Shown here piece by piece: positions 54,272 to 63,965 of a stretch of 64,000 nucleotides of DNA. The DNA is from Phycisphaeraceae bacterium (GTDB taxonomy: Bacteria; Planctomycetota; Phycisphaerae; Phycisphaerales; Phycisphaeraceae). Each line of letters begins with the position of its first letter. Within the stretch, counting starts at the first letter, position 1. The translations under genes and the position numbers were made by a program. Under the pieces are notes generated by a model. The model saw only the letters and a program-made list of their open reading frames with translations, was not told the origin of the DNA and searched no databases. The DNA is taken from positions 682,001 to 746,000 of the forward strand of contig JAVKCD010000025.1 of assembly GCA_040222855.1 (NCBI GenBank). The letters are read 5' to 3'.

Positions 54272-57082
54272 TTATTCGTAGCGGATTCTGTCGAGGTCGA
54301 TGGTGACCTGTTCTGCAGCGCCTGAGACGACGAAGACGACGCCTGAGAAGATTCTTGAGCGGTCGATCGCTGAGATATCCAGGGAGTAGGTTTGCCACTC
54401 TGTGGTGGCAGTGAACTGTTCTTCGATGAATCCGGTGTCGGCACGATGCTGGTCGTTTGCTCTGGTGCCCATCCCGATGGTGAAGAGTCCATGGCCTTCG
54501 GGTGATCGGGCGTCGAAGACGATTCGGGTCGCGGCGGTGAGGTCGTATCCGCCTGGTCTGGTTCCCCAGTTGTGGGCGGGGTCCTGCCAGACAATGCCTG
54601 TCCAGCTCGTCTCGGGTTTAAGGGTGATGCGGATAAACGAGCCGCGGTCTGGCTGTGACTCATCGCGGGCGTAGATGGTTATGTCGGTGGTCTGGGTTTC
54701 TCCCATGTGGCCGGAGGGCGCATAAATCTGCTGAGTCAGCGGTTCGTCGTAAACCCAAACAGGCAGCTGCGGTGGTTGGAGCGCGTGCTGCTGTGCTTTA
54801 GCGACGAGGTCGGGGCGGTCAGCAAGCCCGGCGGCTTGCTCGAGCATCGAGAGGATTTCACGGTGCTGCTTGTTGGTTGGGGAGATGGGCAGCAATCGAT
54901 CGGTGAGGCTGGCGAGGTAGTCAGCGGCCTGGGCGTATTGCTCATCTTCGATAAGCCAGGTCGCGAAGGTGGTTTCGGCAAGGGTCGTGACGGCGGATCG
55001 CTCGCCGGTGTGGGCGCGCAGGAGGTCAATGATGGCGGGGACTTCAAGGATTGCCTGAGGGTCGCCTTCCTGCCGACGGCGGCTGATGATCATGAATCGT
55101 TCCTGGATGGTTGTTGGGTGGTACTGGCCACGAGATCGAGCGAGGGCCTCGAGGACACCTGCTTCGAGTGGCTTTGCTTCTTCGATACGCCCCAGCACTC
55201 GCAAGATCTCGGCGTAGCGGCGGGCAAAGACGGCCGTGTCGTGGTTTTCGGGGCCGGCGGTCTCGAGTGCTCCTTTGTAAGCAAGCTCGGCATGCACGAG
55301 TGCCTCCTGATATCGCCCGACGTCCAGGAGCACGGCTGCCAGAACGTCGTGAGCCCAGAGCGTGAGTCGATGCGTGGAGCCGAGTGACTGGGTTGCTGCG
55401 GGGATCATCGTAGTGAGGACTCGCATGGCCTCGGTGTTGGCAGAGAGGTCCCAGTAGGCGAGTGCGAGTTCGATCTGCGCATTGAGTGTCGCTGGCGCCT
55501 CTGGGCCGAGCGCCAGGGTGCCATCGGCTGCGGCTCGTTCGAATAGGGCAACGGCGAGGTCGGCTCTTCCGAAGGCTCGATAGACCTCGCCGAGTAGTTG
55601 GGCCAGCTCGATCCGTAGGACGGGGTCGTCGAGTTGTTGGGTGACCAAGTCGCGTCTTGCTCCGGCGAGGAGTATCTCGATTAACGTGGTGTCTTCGCCT
55701 CGGGCAATCGCGGGGTCGAGGCTGGTGAGCATGCGGGTCAGGAATGATTTGAACTCGGTCGCTCTGCGTAGCTCACGTTCGGCGCGCTGCGCGGCGTCGA
55801 TGGCATCCTGTTCGTTCTGCTCGGCGATGGCCTGTGCGTTGACGGCGCTTTCTGCAGCGGTACTGGCACGCTGTGCTTCAATGTCTGCTCGTTGCCTCTC
55901 GGCGAGCGCCCAACTCATGGTTAACAGGATGCCGATCATGCTGACGATGAGCAGTGCAATAGCAAAACCGGCAGCGATCACCCTTGGGCGATGGCGTTTC
56001 ATAAACTTGCGAATCTTGTAGGCGGCTCCGGGGGGACCTGCGATGACAGGCTCATCATTGAGGTGGCGCGTGATGTCCTGGGCCAGTTCGCTGGCGGTCT
56101 CGTATCGTCGTGTGCGGTCTTTCTCCAGACACTTCATGGTGATCCAGTCGAGGTCGCCAGTGAGTCGTTGCTGGAGGTGGTTGGTGTCGAGCCGTCTGGC
56201 TTTTGCCTTGCTGGTCGCCTCATCACCCAATCCTGAGATGCGAGTGCTGGGTTTATGGGGTTCTCGTTCGAGGATGATCTTCCTCATGACGTCGTAGCCG
56301 CCAGAGCTGAGTTCGTCCTGGCTGAAGGGGGTTGTGCCGGTCAGTAGTTCGTAGATCAGGACGCCAAGGGAGTAAATGTCGGACCGTGTGTCGATGTCGA
56401 GGCCAGACATCTCGGCCTGCTCGGGAGACATGTAGACGGGCGTACCGATCATCTGGCGGTGTTCTGTGAAGAGGGTGTGTTGAGTCAGTTCGGTGTTGGT
56501 GGCTTTAGCGATGCCGAAGTCGATGACTTTGGGTACGGCGATGCTGTCGTGCATAGTGACGAGGACATTGGAGGGTTTGATGTCGCGGTGGATGACGCCT
56601 TTCTGGTGGGCGTGCTGGATGGCGTTGCAGACATCGACCATCAATCGGAGTCTTGCTTCGGTATCGAGTCTTTGGTGGTCGCAGTATTCAGCGATGGGAA
56701 TCCCGCGGATGTATTCCATGGCAAAGAAGGGGCGGCCAGTTTCGGTGGCGCCGGCGTCATAGACCTTGGCGATGTTGGGATGGTCCATCATGGCCAGTGC
56801 CTGGCGTTCGGCCTCGAATCGAGCGATGACCTGTTTGGTGTCCATCCCGAGCTTGATGACTTTGAGGGCCACTCGCCTCTTGATGGGCTCGCGTTGCTCG
56901 GCCATCCAGACGATGCCGAACCCGCCTTCGCCGATCTGCTGGAGGAGTTTGTAGGGGCCGATGGATTGGCCAGCCTGGGTGTTGTCGTCTATCTGAGCTA
57001 CAGGCGGGCTGTCGGAGGTCTGGTCTGTGCCATCAGCATGAACGTCGGCGGTGGGAGAATCGTCGGCGTGGTGATCGGGCAT
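54272..57082 (-). CDS. Receptor-like Ser/Thr protein kinase with helical repeats and C-terminal beta domain
   Basis: A 936-residue membrane kinase. The cytoplasmic kinase domain (about 44-340) has GEGGFG (51-56), Lys74, HRD (165-167), DFG (188-190) and [10 protein letters not shown], so it should be active. A membrane helix (368-394) is followed by a coiled coil (to about 450), a TPR-like helical region (about 480-770) and a beta-rich C-terminal domain (about 800-935) of the CBM11/galactose-binding-like kind, ending [23 protein letters not shown] 57082 follows GGAG by eight bases. The signal sensed and the targets are unknown. Confidence 0.88.
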   Translation of the reverse strand: MPDHHADDSPTADVHADGTDQTSDSPPVAQIDDNTQAGQSIGPYKLLQQIGEGGFGIVWMAEQREPIKRRVALKVIKLGMDTKQVIARFEAERQALAMMDHPNIAKVYDAGATETGRPFFAMEYIRGIPIAEYCDHQRLDTEARLRLMVDVCNAIQHAHQKGVIHRDIKPSNVLVTMHDSIAVPKVIDFGIAKATNTELTQHTLFTEHRQMIGTPVYMSPEQAEMSGLDIDTRSDIYSLGVLIYELLTGTTPFSQDELSSGGYDVMRKIILEREPHKPSTRISGLGDEATSKAKARRLDTNHLQQRLTGDLDWITMKCLEKDRTRRYETASELAQDITRHLNDEPVIAGPPGAAYKIRKFMKRHRPRVIAAGFAIALLIVSMIGILLTMSWALAERQRADIEAQRASTAAESAVNAQAIAEQNEQDAIDAAQRAERELRRATEFKSFLTRMLTSLDPAIARGEDTTLIEILLAGARRDLVTQQLDDPVLRIELAQLLGEVYRAFGRADLAVALFERAAADGTLALGPEAPATLNAQIELALAYWDLSANTEAMRVLTTMIPAATQSLGSTHRLTLWAHDVLAAVLLDVGRYQEALVHAELAYKGALETAGPENHDTAVFARRYAEILRVLGRIEEAKPLEAGVLEALARSRGQYHPTTIQERFMIISRRRQEGDPQAILEVPAIIDLLRAHTGERSAVTTLAETTFATWLIEDEQYAQAADYLASLTDRLLPISPTNKQHREILSMLEQAAGLADRPDLVAKAQQHALQPPQLPVWVYDEPLTQQIYAPSGHMGETQTTDITIYARDESQPDRGSFIRITLKPETSWTGIVWQDPAHNWGTRPGGYDLTAATRIVFDARSPEGHGLFTIGMGTRANDQHRADTGFIEEQFTATTEWQTYSLDISAIDRSRIFSGVVFVVSGAAEQVTIDLDRIRYE

Positions 57083-57414
57083 CAACGGGCTCCGTTGGGG
57101 TTGAGGCAGCTCTCGATCGAGGCTTGTTCAGCATTCTCATTCGTCTGTGAGAGGTTATATCTGGAGATTGGCATGAAGTCTGTTATTTGAGGATAGATGA
57201 TGACTTATGTGATTTTTTATTTGGTTACTCTTGAATGAGTCGCTGACCATTGCCGCTAGGCGCGAGTGTGTTGTTTAGTGGATGGCTTACTGGCGTACTG
57301 AGTATGTGAGGCCTCGGGTTTGTAAGCCGGTTGGGGTATGACGAGGTTGTTGCTGGTCTTGGTTTTGGCGATGAGGCCTGCTCGGGCGGTAGCGGGTCTG
57401 GTTATACTCCCGGG
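57083..57414. other. 332-base divergent intergenic stretch
   Basis: Lies between the divergent kinase and transporter genes. It contains an AT-rich patch (57181-57235) that probably holds the kinase promoter, though no clear -35/-10 pair stands out, and TATACT (57403-57408) before the transporter. No small gene or RNA is evident. Confidence 0.5.
57403..57408 (+). promoter_or_regulatory. -10 element abutting the first OppC-like gene
   Basis: TATACT (5 of 6 to consensus) ends six bases before the ATG at 57415. The context GTTATACTCCCGGGATG mirrors that before nuoA (GTTATACTCTCGCCATG). The -35 region is poor. Confidence 0.5.
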
Positions 57415-58353
57415 ATGACGCAAGCGGCTGTTGTGCCAGTGGTTGAGCGAGGTGTGGGGTCGCGCCGGGTTTCGCCGGGGTTGATTGGTGCGGTGTTGCT
57501 GCTGGTGATTGCGTTGCCGTGTTTTCTGACGGTGCCTTGGGCGATGGCGGAGTATGACAACCAGCGGATGGAGCTTCAGTACACGGAGCCGGGGGTTGCG
57601 GAGCCGTTCGGGACGGACCTGCTGGGGCGGTCGGTGTTGTGGCGGTGCATGCTGGGGGGTGCGATCAGTCTGGGGATCGGTCTGTCGGCGGCGTTTATCG
57701 CGGTGCTTATCGGGACGACATGGGGTTGTCTGGCGGGGTACATGGGCGGGAATGTTGATGCGTTCATGATGCGGGTGGTGGATGTGCTTTATGGGTTGCC
57801 TTACATCCTGCTGGTGGTGCTGCTTGATCTGGCGTTGTCGCCGATTGTTGAAGCGGCGGCGCTGTTGTTTATGAAGGCGGATCTGGCGTCGGGCACGGCG
57901 GATGTGATTACGTTGCTGCTGGCGATTGGCGGGGTGTCGTGGTTGACGACGGCGCGGGTGATTCGCGGCCAGGTTTTATCGCTTCGGTCGCAGCCGTTCA
58001 TGGAGGCGACGCGGGCGCTGGGATTGGGACCCGTTCGGGCGATGGCGGTGCATCTGCTGCCGAATTTGATCGGACCGATTGTGGTGTATGCGACGCTGGC
58101 GGTTCCGCAGGCGATTTTGCAGGAGTCGTTCCTGAGTTTTCTGGGGATCGGGGTGCAGGCACCGTTGCCGAGTTGGGGGAACATGGCGGCGGGTGGTGTG
58201 AAGGAGCTGCCGAGTCTGGCGGCGGGGCTGACGTTTCGTTGGTGGTTGCTGCTGTTTCCGTGTTTACTGCTGGGGTTGACGTTGATGTCGCTTAACTTCC
58301 TTGGTGATGAGCTTCGCGATCGTTTTGATCCGCGGAGCACACGCCGATCATGA
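57415..58353 (+). CDS. Peptide-type ABC transporter permease, OppC-like (first copy)
   Basis: Inner-membrane permease of 312 residues. After the first helix comes the family segment PFGTDLLGRSVLWRCMLGG, then about five helices and the EAA loop MEATRALGLGPVRAMAVHLL; LQESFLSFLGIGVQAPLPSWG is typical of OppC/DppC. ATG 57415 has no true ribosome binding site. It opens the five-gene transporter operon and is separated from the second OppC-like gene by the binding protein and OppB genes. Confidence 0.9.
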   Translation: MTQAAVVPVVERGVGSRRVSPGLIGAVLLLVIALPCFLTVPWAMAEYDNQRMELQYTEPGVAEPFGTDLLGRSVLWRCMLGGAISLGIGLSAAFIAVLIGTTWGCLAGYMGGNVDAFMMRVVDVLYGLPYILLVVLLDLALSPIVEAAALLFMKADLASGTADVITLLLAIGGVSWLTTARVIRGQVLSLRSQPFMEATRALGLGPVRAMAVHLLPNLIGPIVVYATLAVPQAILQESFLSFLGIGVQAPLPSWGNMAAGGVKELPSLAAGLTFRWWLLLFPCLLLGLTLMSLNFLGDELRDRFDPRSTRRS

Positions 58354-58378
58354 ACCTTTTAGATTCAGGGATGCCGTG

Positions 58379-60238
58379 ATGGATCAGGGCTTTCGTTTCA
58401 AGGACGTGCTGGTGGTCGGGTTGTTGCTGGCGGTGCTGGTGACGATGTGGGTGAAGATGGTCCAAGATGATCGGCAGTGGGATCAGCTTGGCGAGATCAA
58501 GCAGACGATTTCGGACCAGACGAAGGACCTGACGGCGATCCGGAGGCAGTTGAATGAGCTGCCGAGTGGGATGGCGATGGCTCCGGGTTTGGTGCGGGCT
58601 CCGAGCGAGGAGCCGGAGGCGAGTCCGTTTCGTCGGTTGCGGGAGGTGAAGCAGCGCGAGGATTATGCCTCGGGGGATTGGTTGGTGGATGCTTTTCTAT
58701 CGACGGTGCCGAATCTTAATGAGTTGACGGCTCAGGATGTATATAGCCGGGTGGTGTACACGAAGGTTCTTGAACCTCTAGCGACGTATGACCTGGAGAC
58801 GCGGGAGTTGGTGCCGTTGCTGGCTGAGAGCTGGACGATGGCGGAGGATGGATTGTCGGCGGTGGTGCGGGTGCGGCGGAACGTGACGTTCTCGAATGGT
58901 GACCCGCTGACGGCAGATGATGTGGTTTATAGCTTCGGGATTCTAAAGAATGCCAACATCGTCGATGGGCGGGTGATCGAGTATTACCGACACATCACGG
59001 GCTGTGAGAAGATCGATGATTACACGGTGCGGATCACGTTTGGTCGGGTTTTCTATGAGAACCTGTATCGGGCGATCTTTGGGGTGATGATTCACAGTAA
59101 GGCGTTTTTGTCGGCGTACAGCGATGAAGCGTTGCGGCAGAATGTGGCGTTGCTGATGGGGACGGGGCCGTATCGGCGTCCGGACCCGCGCGCTTACACG
59201 CCTGGGGAAGCAATTGTGCTTTTGCGAAACGAGCGTTACTGGGGTGAACCGGCGAGTTTTGACCGGGTCATCTACCGGACGATCGGGACGGACTCGGCGC
59301 TGGATCAGGCGTTCCGTAATGGCGAGATTGATCTTCATCTTCCGACGCCTGAACAGCACCTGCAGCTGCTTGATGAGCCAGCGGTTTTGGAACGGACTCA
59401 GCATCTGGTGTATGAGCAGATCCGTTCGGGGTATCGGTACATCGCGTGGAATCAGTTGCGTGGCGGGGAGCCGACAGTGTTTGCGGATAAGCGGGTGCGT
59501 CAGGCGATGACGATGCTGCTGGATCGTGAGCGGGTGTGTGAGGAGATTTTCCTGGGCTTCTCGACGGTCACGAGCGGGCCGTTCCACGAGATTGGGGACC
59601 AGGATGATCCGACGATCACGCCTTGGCCTCACGATCCTGCGCGGGCGATGGCTCTGCTGGAGGAAGCGGGTTTTCGTCGTTCAGACGACGGGACGATGCT
59701 GGAGCCTGATGGGACGCCGTTTGAGGTCGAGATTACCTATCCGGCGGGCAGTGAGTTGAACGAGAAGGTGATGCTGGCGTTTAAGGATGAGTATGCGCGG
59801 GCGGGAATCAATCTGGTGTTGGTGCCACAGGAGTGGACATTGCTGCTGCAGTCTTTGAACCAGAAGGATTTTGAGGCGATGACGCTTGGGTGGGGTGCTG
59901 GGGGAATTGAGGGGGATATCGAGCAGATGTTCCACTCGCGGAACATCGCGGAGGGGGATAATCGGAATGCTTATTCAAATCCTGAGCTGGATGCGTTGAT
60001 TGAGAAGGCGCATGTGACGCTGGATTATGACGAGCGAATGGAGGTTTGGCGGGCGTGCCATCGGATTCTGCATGAGGACCAGCCTTATACGTTTTTGTTC
60101 CGCTCGAAGGTTCGGCTGTGGATGGATGGTCGTATTAAGAATCTTGAGCCGTTGCCGGTGATGGGTGTGAACTACACATCGACGTGGCCGATTCCGATCG
60201 AGTGGTATGTGCCGGCTTCTGCGCAGTTACGGGACTAG
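58379..60238 (+). CDS. Membrane-anchored peptide/solute-binding protein (SBP_bac_5)
   Basis: Extracytoplasmic substrate-binding protein of the Opp/Dpp type, 619 residues. It begins with an N-terminal membrane anchor (about 8-26) and a coiled coil (about 35-62), rather than a cleaved signal or lipobox. The SBP_bac_5 domain follows from about 120, with LAESWTMAEDGL, VRRNVTFSNGDPLTADDVVYSF and the C-terminal DYDERMEVWRACHRIL. AGGGA seven bases upstream supports ATG 58379. The tether keeps it at the inner membrane. Confidence 0.9.
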   Translation: MDQGFRFKDVLVVGLLLAVLVTMWVKMVQDDRQWDQLGEIKQTISDQTKDLTAIRRQLNELPSGMAMAPGLVRAPSEEPEASPFRRLREVKQREDYASGDWLVDAFLSTVPNLNELTAQDVYSRVVYTKVLEPLATYDLETRELVPLLAESWTMAEDGLSAVVRVRRNVTFSNGDPLTADDVVYSFGILKNANIVDGRVIEYYRHITGCEKIDDYTVRITFGRVFYENLYRAIFGVMIHSKAFLSAYSDEALRQNVALLMGTGPYRRPDPRAYTPGEAIVLLRNERYWGEPASFDRVIYRTIGTDSALDQAFRNGEIDLHLPTPEQHLQLLDEPAVLERTQHLVYEQIRSGYRYIAWNQLRGGEPTVFADKRVRQAMTMLLDRERVCEEIFLGFSTVTSGPFHEIGDQDDPTITPWPHDPARAMALLEEAGFRRSDDGTMLEPDGTPFEVEITYPAGSELNEKVMLAFKDEYARAGINLVLVPQEWTLLLQSLNQKDFEAMTLGWGAGGIEGDIEQMFHSRNIAEGDNRNAYSNPELDALIEKAHVTLDYDERMEVWRACHRILHEDQPYTFLFRSKVRLWMDGRIKNLEPLPVMGVNYTSTWPIPIEWYVPASAQLRD

Positions 60239-60250
60239 GGGTTCAGGCGG

Positions 60251-61339
60251 ATGGCGATCTATCTCATCCGACGGACGCTGCTGATGATCCCGACGCTGCT
60301 CGGGATTCTGTTGCTGGTGTTTGGGATCATGAAGGCGGCGCCGGGGGATGTGTCGGACTTGCTGCTTAGTGCAGAAGGTGAGATGACGGCTGGGGATCGT
60401 GAGGCAAGGGTCCGCTATCTTGAAGAGCGCTATGGCCTTGACCGGCCGTGGTACACGCAGCTTGGGAGCTGGATTCACAAGGTGTCGCCTGTTGGGTTTG
60501 AAGAGGTGGCGGCAGTGTCTGAAGATGATGAGGCTCAGTGGCGTTTTGGTTTTAAGACGCCTGATCTGGGGCAGAGCTTTATCAAGAATCGACCGGTGGT
60601 TGAGTTGATTGGTGAGGCGCTGCCGATCACGTTAATTCTAAATCTGCTGGCGCTGCCGGGGGCGTATTTCCTAGCGATCGTGTCGGGGCTTTATGCGGCG
60701 CGGTATCGAGGGAAGAGTTTTGACATTGTTTCGGGTGTGGCGATGCTGGCGTTGTGGTCGATCCCGGTGATCTGGGCGGGAGTGCTGCTGCAGGGGTTTC
60801 TGGCGAACAAGGAGTATCTGTCGTGGTTCCCGACGACGGGGATGCACAGTCTTGACAGTGATGCGATGTCGTTTTTTCCGCGCTCGGGTGAGGATGGTTT
60901 TGAGCGAGGTTACCTGCTGGACTGGCTGTGGCACCTGGTGCTGCCGGTGCTGTGTCTGAGTTACGGGAGTCTGGCTTTTTTGAGCAAGTTGTCTCGGGGT
61001 GCGGTGGTGGAGAGTCTCAATGCGGACTACATCCGGACGGCGCGGGCGAAGGGGCTGCCGGACAGTGAGGTTCTGTGGCAGCACGCGCTGGCGAATAGTT
61101 TGCTTCCGTTGATCACGGTGGCGGCGTTCATCATTCCAGGTTTGCTGGGCGGGTCGATCATCGTGGAGTCGATTTTCGGGATCCCCGGGATGGGCCGGCT
61201 GATGATCGAGTCGATCAAGTTCAAGGATCAAGAGGTGGTGATGGCGGTGACGCTGATCAGCGGGCTGTTGACGCTGGTGGCGTACCTGGTGGCGGACTTG
61301 TTGTATGCGGTGGCAGACCCGAGGGTGACGTTTGAATGA
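60251..61339 (+). CDS. Peptide-type ABC transporter permease, OppB-like
   Basis: Permease of 362 residues with the OppB N-terminus YLIRRTLLMIPTLLGILLLVF, an extracytoplasmic loop to about residue 115, and the EAA loop YIRTARAKGLPDSEVLWQHA. IPGLLGGSIIVESIFGIPGMG is typical. It overlaps the next gene by four bases (ATGA). Confidence 0.93.
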   Translation: MAIYLIRRTLLMIPTLLGILLLVFGIMKAAPGDVSDLLLSAEGEMTAGDREARVRYLEERYGLDRPWYTQLGSWIHKVSPVGFEEVAAVSEDDEAQWRFGFKTPDLGQSFIKNRPVVELIGEALPITLILNLLALPGAYFLAIVSGLYAARYRGKSFDIVSGVAMLALWSIPVIWAGVLLQGFLANKEYLSWFPTTGMHSLDSDAMSFFPRSGEDGFERGYLLDWLWHLVLPVLCLSYGSLAFLSKLSRGAVVESLNADYIRTARAKGLPDSEVLWQHALANSLLPLITVAAFIIPGLLGGSIIVESIFGIPGMGRLMIESIKFKDQEVVMAVTLISGLLTLVAYLVADLLYAVADPRVTFE

Positions 61340-62574
61340 GCCCCGCCACCCCCCCCACCACCGAGCTTGAGATGGCGAGGCCCGCGTCGCGGGGTTTGTT
61401 TGCGGAGGCGTTGTCGGAGACGTGGCGGCGTCCGGGGGCGCGGCTGGGGATTGCGTGGATCGGTTTGATCGCGTTTCTAGGGGTGTTTGCGCCGCTGATG
61501 GCGAGCAGCTTCCCGTTGTTGGTGCGGGTGGATGGGCAGCTCGATAGCCCGTGGCTGGATCATCTCACGGCGACGGATCTGACGCTGATGGGAACGACGT
61601 TGTTGTGTGTGGTGCTGTGGTTTGTGCCGTGGTCAGCGGGTCGCAAGGTGATGGCTGCGGGGGTGGTGGCGGTCGTGCTGGCGGGGGTGGGTGTGTTGAC
61701 GTTGAGCCCGCCTACGACGGTGGTGTACGACGCGTACCGGGTGGCGGAGGCGCGGGGCGAGGTGGAGGTATTGCTGCGGACGCCGATTGTTTATTCGCCG
61801 AACGATCGATTGCGGGATCGTGACGATCGCCGCGTTGATTCGCCTTGGTGGTCGGGTGAGGGTGAGTACAACCATTGGCTGGGGCAGGATCGTCGTCAGC
61901 AGGATATGGCGAGTCGGATGGTTCACGCGTCGCGGATTGCGGTGGCGATCGGGTTTATTGCGACGGGTATTGCGGCGGTTTTGGGGGTGCTGATCGGTGC
62001 GCCGATGGGTTACTTTGGTAAGACGATTGATCTGATCGGGATGCGGCTGGTGGAGATATTCGAGTTCATCCCGCAGCTGTATTTGTTGCTGATTTTCTCG
62101 GCGTTTTTTCCTGGTGATCAGCCGGAGATTCTGCCGGGCGTGGAGGTTCACCGGATTTATCTGATCATGGGGATCATCGGGCTGACGAGTTGGACGAGTT
62201 ATGCGCGGTTTGTTCGGGCGGAGTTTTTGCGTTTGCGGAATCAGGATTTCGTGCAGGCGGCGCGGGCGTGCGGGCTGCCGTTGCAGTCGATTCTGTTCCG
62301 GCACATTTTGCCGAATGGGTTGACGCCTGTGATTGTGTCGGCGAGTTTCGGGGTGGCGTCGGCGATTCTGGCGGAGGCGACGCTGAGCTTTCTGGGGCTG
62401 GGGTTGATTGAGGAGCCGAGTTGGGGGCAGTTATTAAATCAGGCGCAGCAGTCGGGGTCGTTTTTGTGGTGGATTGCGCTGTTCCCGGGGCTGGCTATTT
62501 TTCTCACGGTGTTTGCTTACAACCTCATTGGCGAGGCGCTTCGTGACGCCATCGACCCCAAGACCGTACGCTGA
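61336..62574 (+). CDS. Peptide-type ABC transporter permease, OppC-like (second copy) with insert
   Basis: Second OppC-type permease, 412 residues, about 100 longer than usual. Between helix 1 and the core lies an insert with two further hydrophobic segments (about 75-118) and a hydrophilic loop (to about 190). The usual H-x-L-G-T-D-x-x-G-R-D motif is altered to NHWLGQDRRQQDMASRM. The EAA loop is FVQAARACGLPLQSILFRHI. The first codons carry a C8 tract. Confidence 0.9.
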   Translation: MSPATPPTTELEMARPASRGLFAEALSETWRRPGARLGIAWIGLIAFLGVFAPLMASSFPLLVRVDGQLDSPWLDHLTATDLTLMGTTLLCVVLWFVPWSAGRKVMAAGVVAVVLAGVGVLTLSPPTTVVYDAYRVAEARGEVEVLLRTPIVYSPNDRLRDRDDRRVDSPWWSGEGEYNHWLGQDRRQQDMASRMVHASRIAVAIGFIATGIAAVLGVLIGAPMGYFGKTIDLIGMRLVEIFEFIPQLYLLLIFSAFFPGDQPEILPGVEVHRIYLIMGIIGLTSWTSYARFVRAEFLRLRNQDFVQAARACGLPLQSILFRHILPNGLTPVIVSASFGVASAILAEATLSFLGLGLIEEPSWGQLLNQAQQSGSFLWWIALFPGLAIFLTVFAYNLIGEALRDAIDPKTVR

Positions 62575-62592
62575 GCGTGAAGGCTGGACTGT

Positions 62593-63657
62593 ATGACTGA
62601 ACAAGCCCTGATTGAGATTCGTGATCTGTCGGTGAGTTTTCCGGGTCCGCCTGGGGGACGCCGTGTGCAGGCGGCGGACCGCGTGAGACTATCGATATAT
62701 CCGGGGCAGACGCTGGCGGTGGTGGGTGAGTCGGGGTCGGGTAAGTCGGTGTCGAGTCTGTCGGTGCTGCAGCTGCATGCGGTTCCGCCTACGCGGTACG
62801 ACGGCGGACAGATTCTCTGGCGTCCTGATGAGAGCCGGGCGGCTGAGGATTTGATGAAGAAATCCGAGCGGCAGATGCGGGCCATCCGAGGCAATCAGAT
62901 CGCGATGATTTTTCAGGAGCCGATGACGTCGCTGAATCCGGTGTACACGATTGGCAGCCAGATCATGGAGGCGGTGCTGCTGCACCAGAATGTGTCGCGG
63001 CAGGGTGCGGTAGAGATCGCTGCGAAGGCGCTGATGGATGTGGGGATCGCTGACCCGATGGCGCGCTTGAAGGAGTATCCGCACCAGTTGTCGGGCGGGA
63101 TGCGGCAGCGGGTGATGATCGCGATGGCGTTGGCGTGTCAGCCGAAGCTGCTGCTGGCCGATGAGCCGACGACGGCGCTAGACGTGACGATCCAGGCGCA
63201 GATCCTCGAGCTGCTCAAGCGGCTGCAGCACGATCATGGGATGGCGATCCTGCTGATCACGCATGACCTTGGCGTGGTGGCGGAGTCGGCGGATGTGGTG
63301 GCGGTGATGTACGCGGGTCGTGTGGTGGAGTACGCGAATGTGGAGACGCTGTTTAGCCGACCGTTGCATCCGTACACGCGGGGTCTGCTGCGGTCGATGC
63401 CGGTGCTGGGGGCGAATGTGCAGAGGTTGGATACGGTCGTGGATGGGGCGACGATTCCTGACGACTTTCCGAGTGAGTTTCTGGTGCACCCGCACGAGCT
63501 GACGCCTGACCCGGAGGTGGGGTATGGCGGGCGGGATGTGCTGCTGCATGAGGTGGAGCCGGAGCACTGGGTGTTGTGCGAGCCTCGGGATGGTGGCGAA
63601 GGACGGGTGACGTTTCCGTCTGTGACGTGGCGCCGGGCTCCGGTGGCTGCCGGTTGA
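62593..63657 (+). CDS. Peptide-type ABC transporter ATPase, OppD-like
   Basis: ATP-binding subunit of 354 residues with Walker A GESGSGKS, the Q-loop [15 protein letters not shown], signature LSGGMRQR, Walker [15 protein letters not shown] and H-loop THDLG. The C-terminal oligopeptide region holds [14 protein letters not shown]. Only one ATPase is encoded, so it acts as a homodimer or pairs with an OppF encoded elsewhere. Confidence 0.93.
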   Translation: MTEQALIEIRDLSVSFPGPPGGRRVQAADRVRLSIYPGQTLAVVGESGSGKSVSSLSVLQLHAVPPTRYDGGQILWRPDESRAAEDLMKKSERQMRAIRGNQIAMIFQEPMTSLNPVYTIGSQIMEAVLLHQNVSRQGAVEIAAKALMDVGIADPMARLKEYPHQLSGGMRQRVMIAMALACQPKLLLADEPTTALDVTIQAQILELLKRLQHDHGMAILLITHDLGVVAESADVVAVMYAGRVVEYANVETLFSRPLHPYTRGLLRSMPVLGANVQRLDTVVDGATIPDDFPSEFLVHPHELTPDPEVGYGGRDVLLHEVEPEHWVLCEPRDGGEGRVTFPSVTWRRAPVAAG

Positions 63658-63674
63658 AAAATGTGCTCAAGCGC

Positions 63675-63703
63675 TTGATTATTGGGGCCGATGATCGTAT
63701 ATT
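63675..63703 (+). promoter_or_regulatory. Promoter of the small membrane protein gene
   Basis: TTGATT (63675-63680) and TATATT (63698-63703) with the ideal 17-base spacer; 4 and 5 of 6 matches. Transcription would start near 63710, about 30 bases before the ATG. Confidence 0.65.
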
Positions 63704-63740
63704 GAGATAGTTGAGTGTTTTTATTGAACAGGAGCGATTG

Positions 63741-63860
63741 ATGGCCGCCACTGATCCTGAACAGCATGCCGATCACGAGAAGCCGACATTTTTTCCTCCG
63801 CTTTACTGGGTGATTCTGCTTGTGCTAGCGATCATCGTGGGCGTGATGATGATGATCTAG
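63741..63860 (+). CDS. Small single-pass membrane protein, 39 residues
   Basis: A very short gene: MAATDPEQHADHEKPTFFPP followed by a hydrophobic helix of about 19 residues (VILLVLAIIVGVMMMI at the end). AGGAG six bases before the ATG, a good promoter upstream and a terminator downstream make it likely real. The N-terminal part is hydrophilic and acidic/His-rich. The role is unknown; small membrane proteins often adjust transporters or envelope enzymes. Confidence 0.7.
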   Translation: MAATDPEQHADHEKPTFFPPLYWVILLVLAIIVGVMMMI

Positions 63861-63933
63861 GGCGTCGTCCCTGATCCAGCGGGGTTGATCTTCTTCGAGT
63901 GGCACTACGTGACATGGTGCTATCTCCTCAGCG

Positions 63934-63965
63934 AAAACGGGCCACCGGGGCCCGTTTTTGTTTTT
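63934..63965 (+). terminator. Intrinsic terminator at the right end
   Basis: AAAACGGGCC (63934-63943) and GGCCCGTTTT (63949-63958) form a stem with loop ACCGG, followed by TGTTTTT. It closes the transcript of the small membrane protein gene after an untranslated stretch of about 75 bases. Confidence 0.85.
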
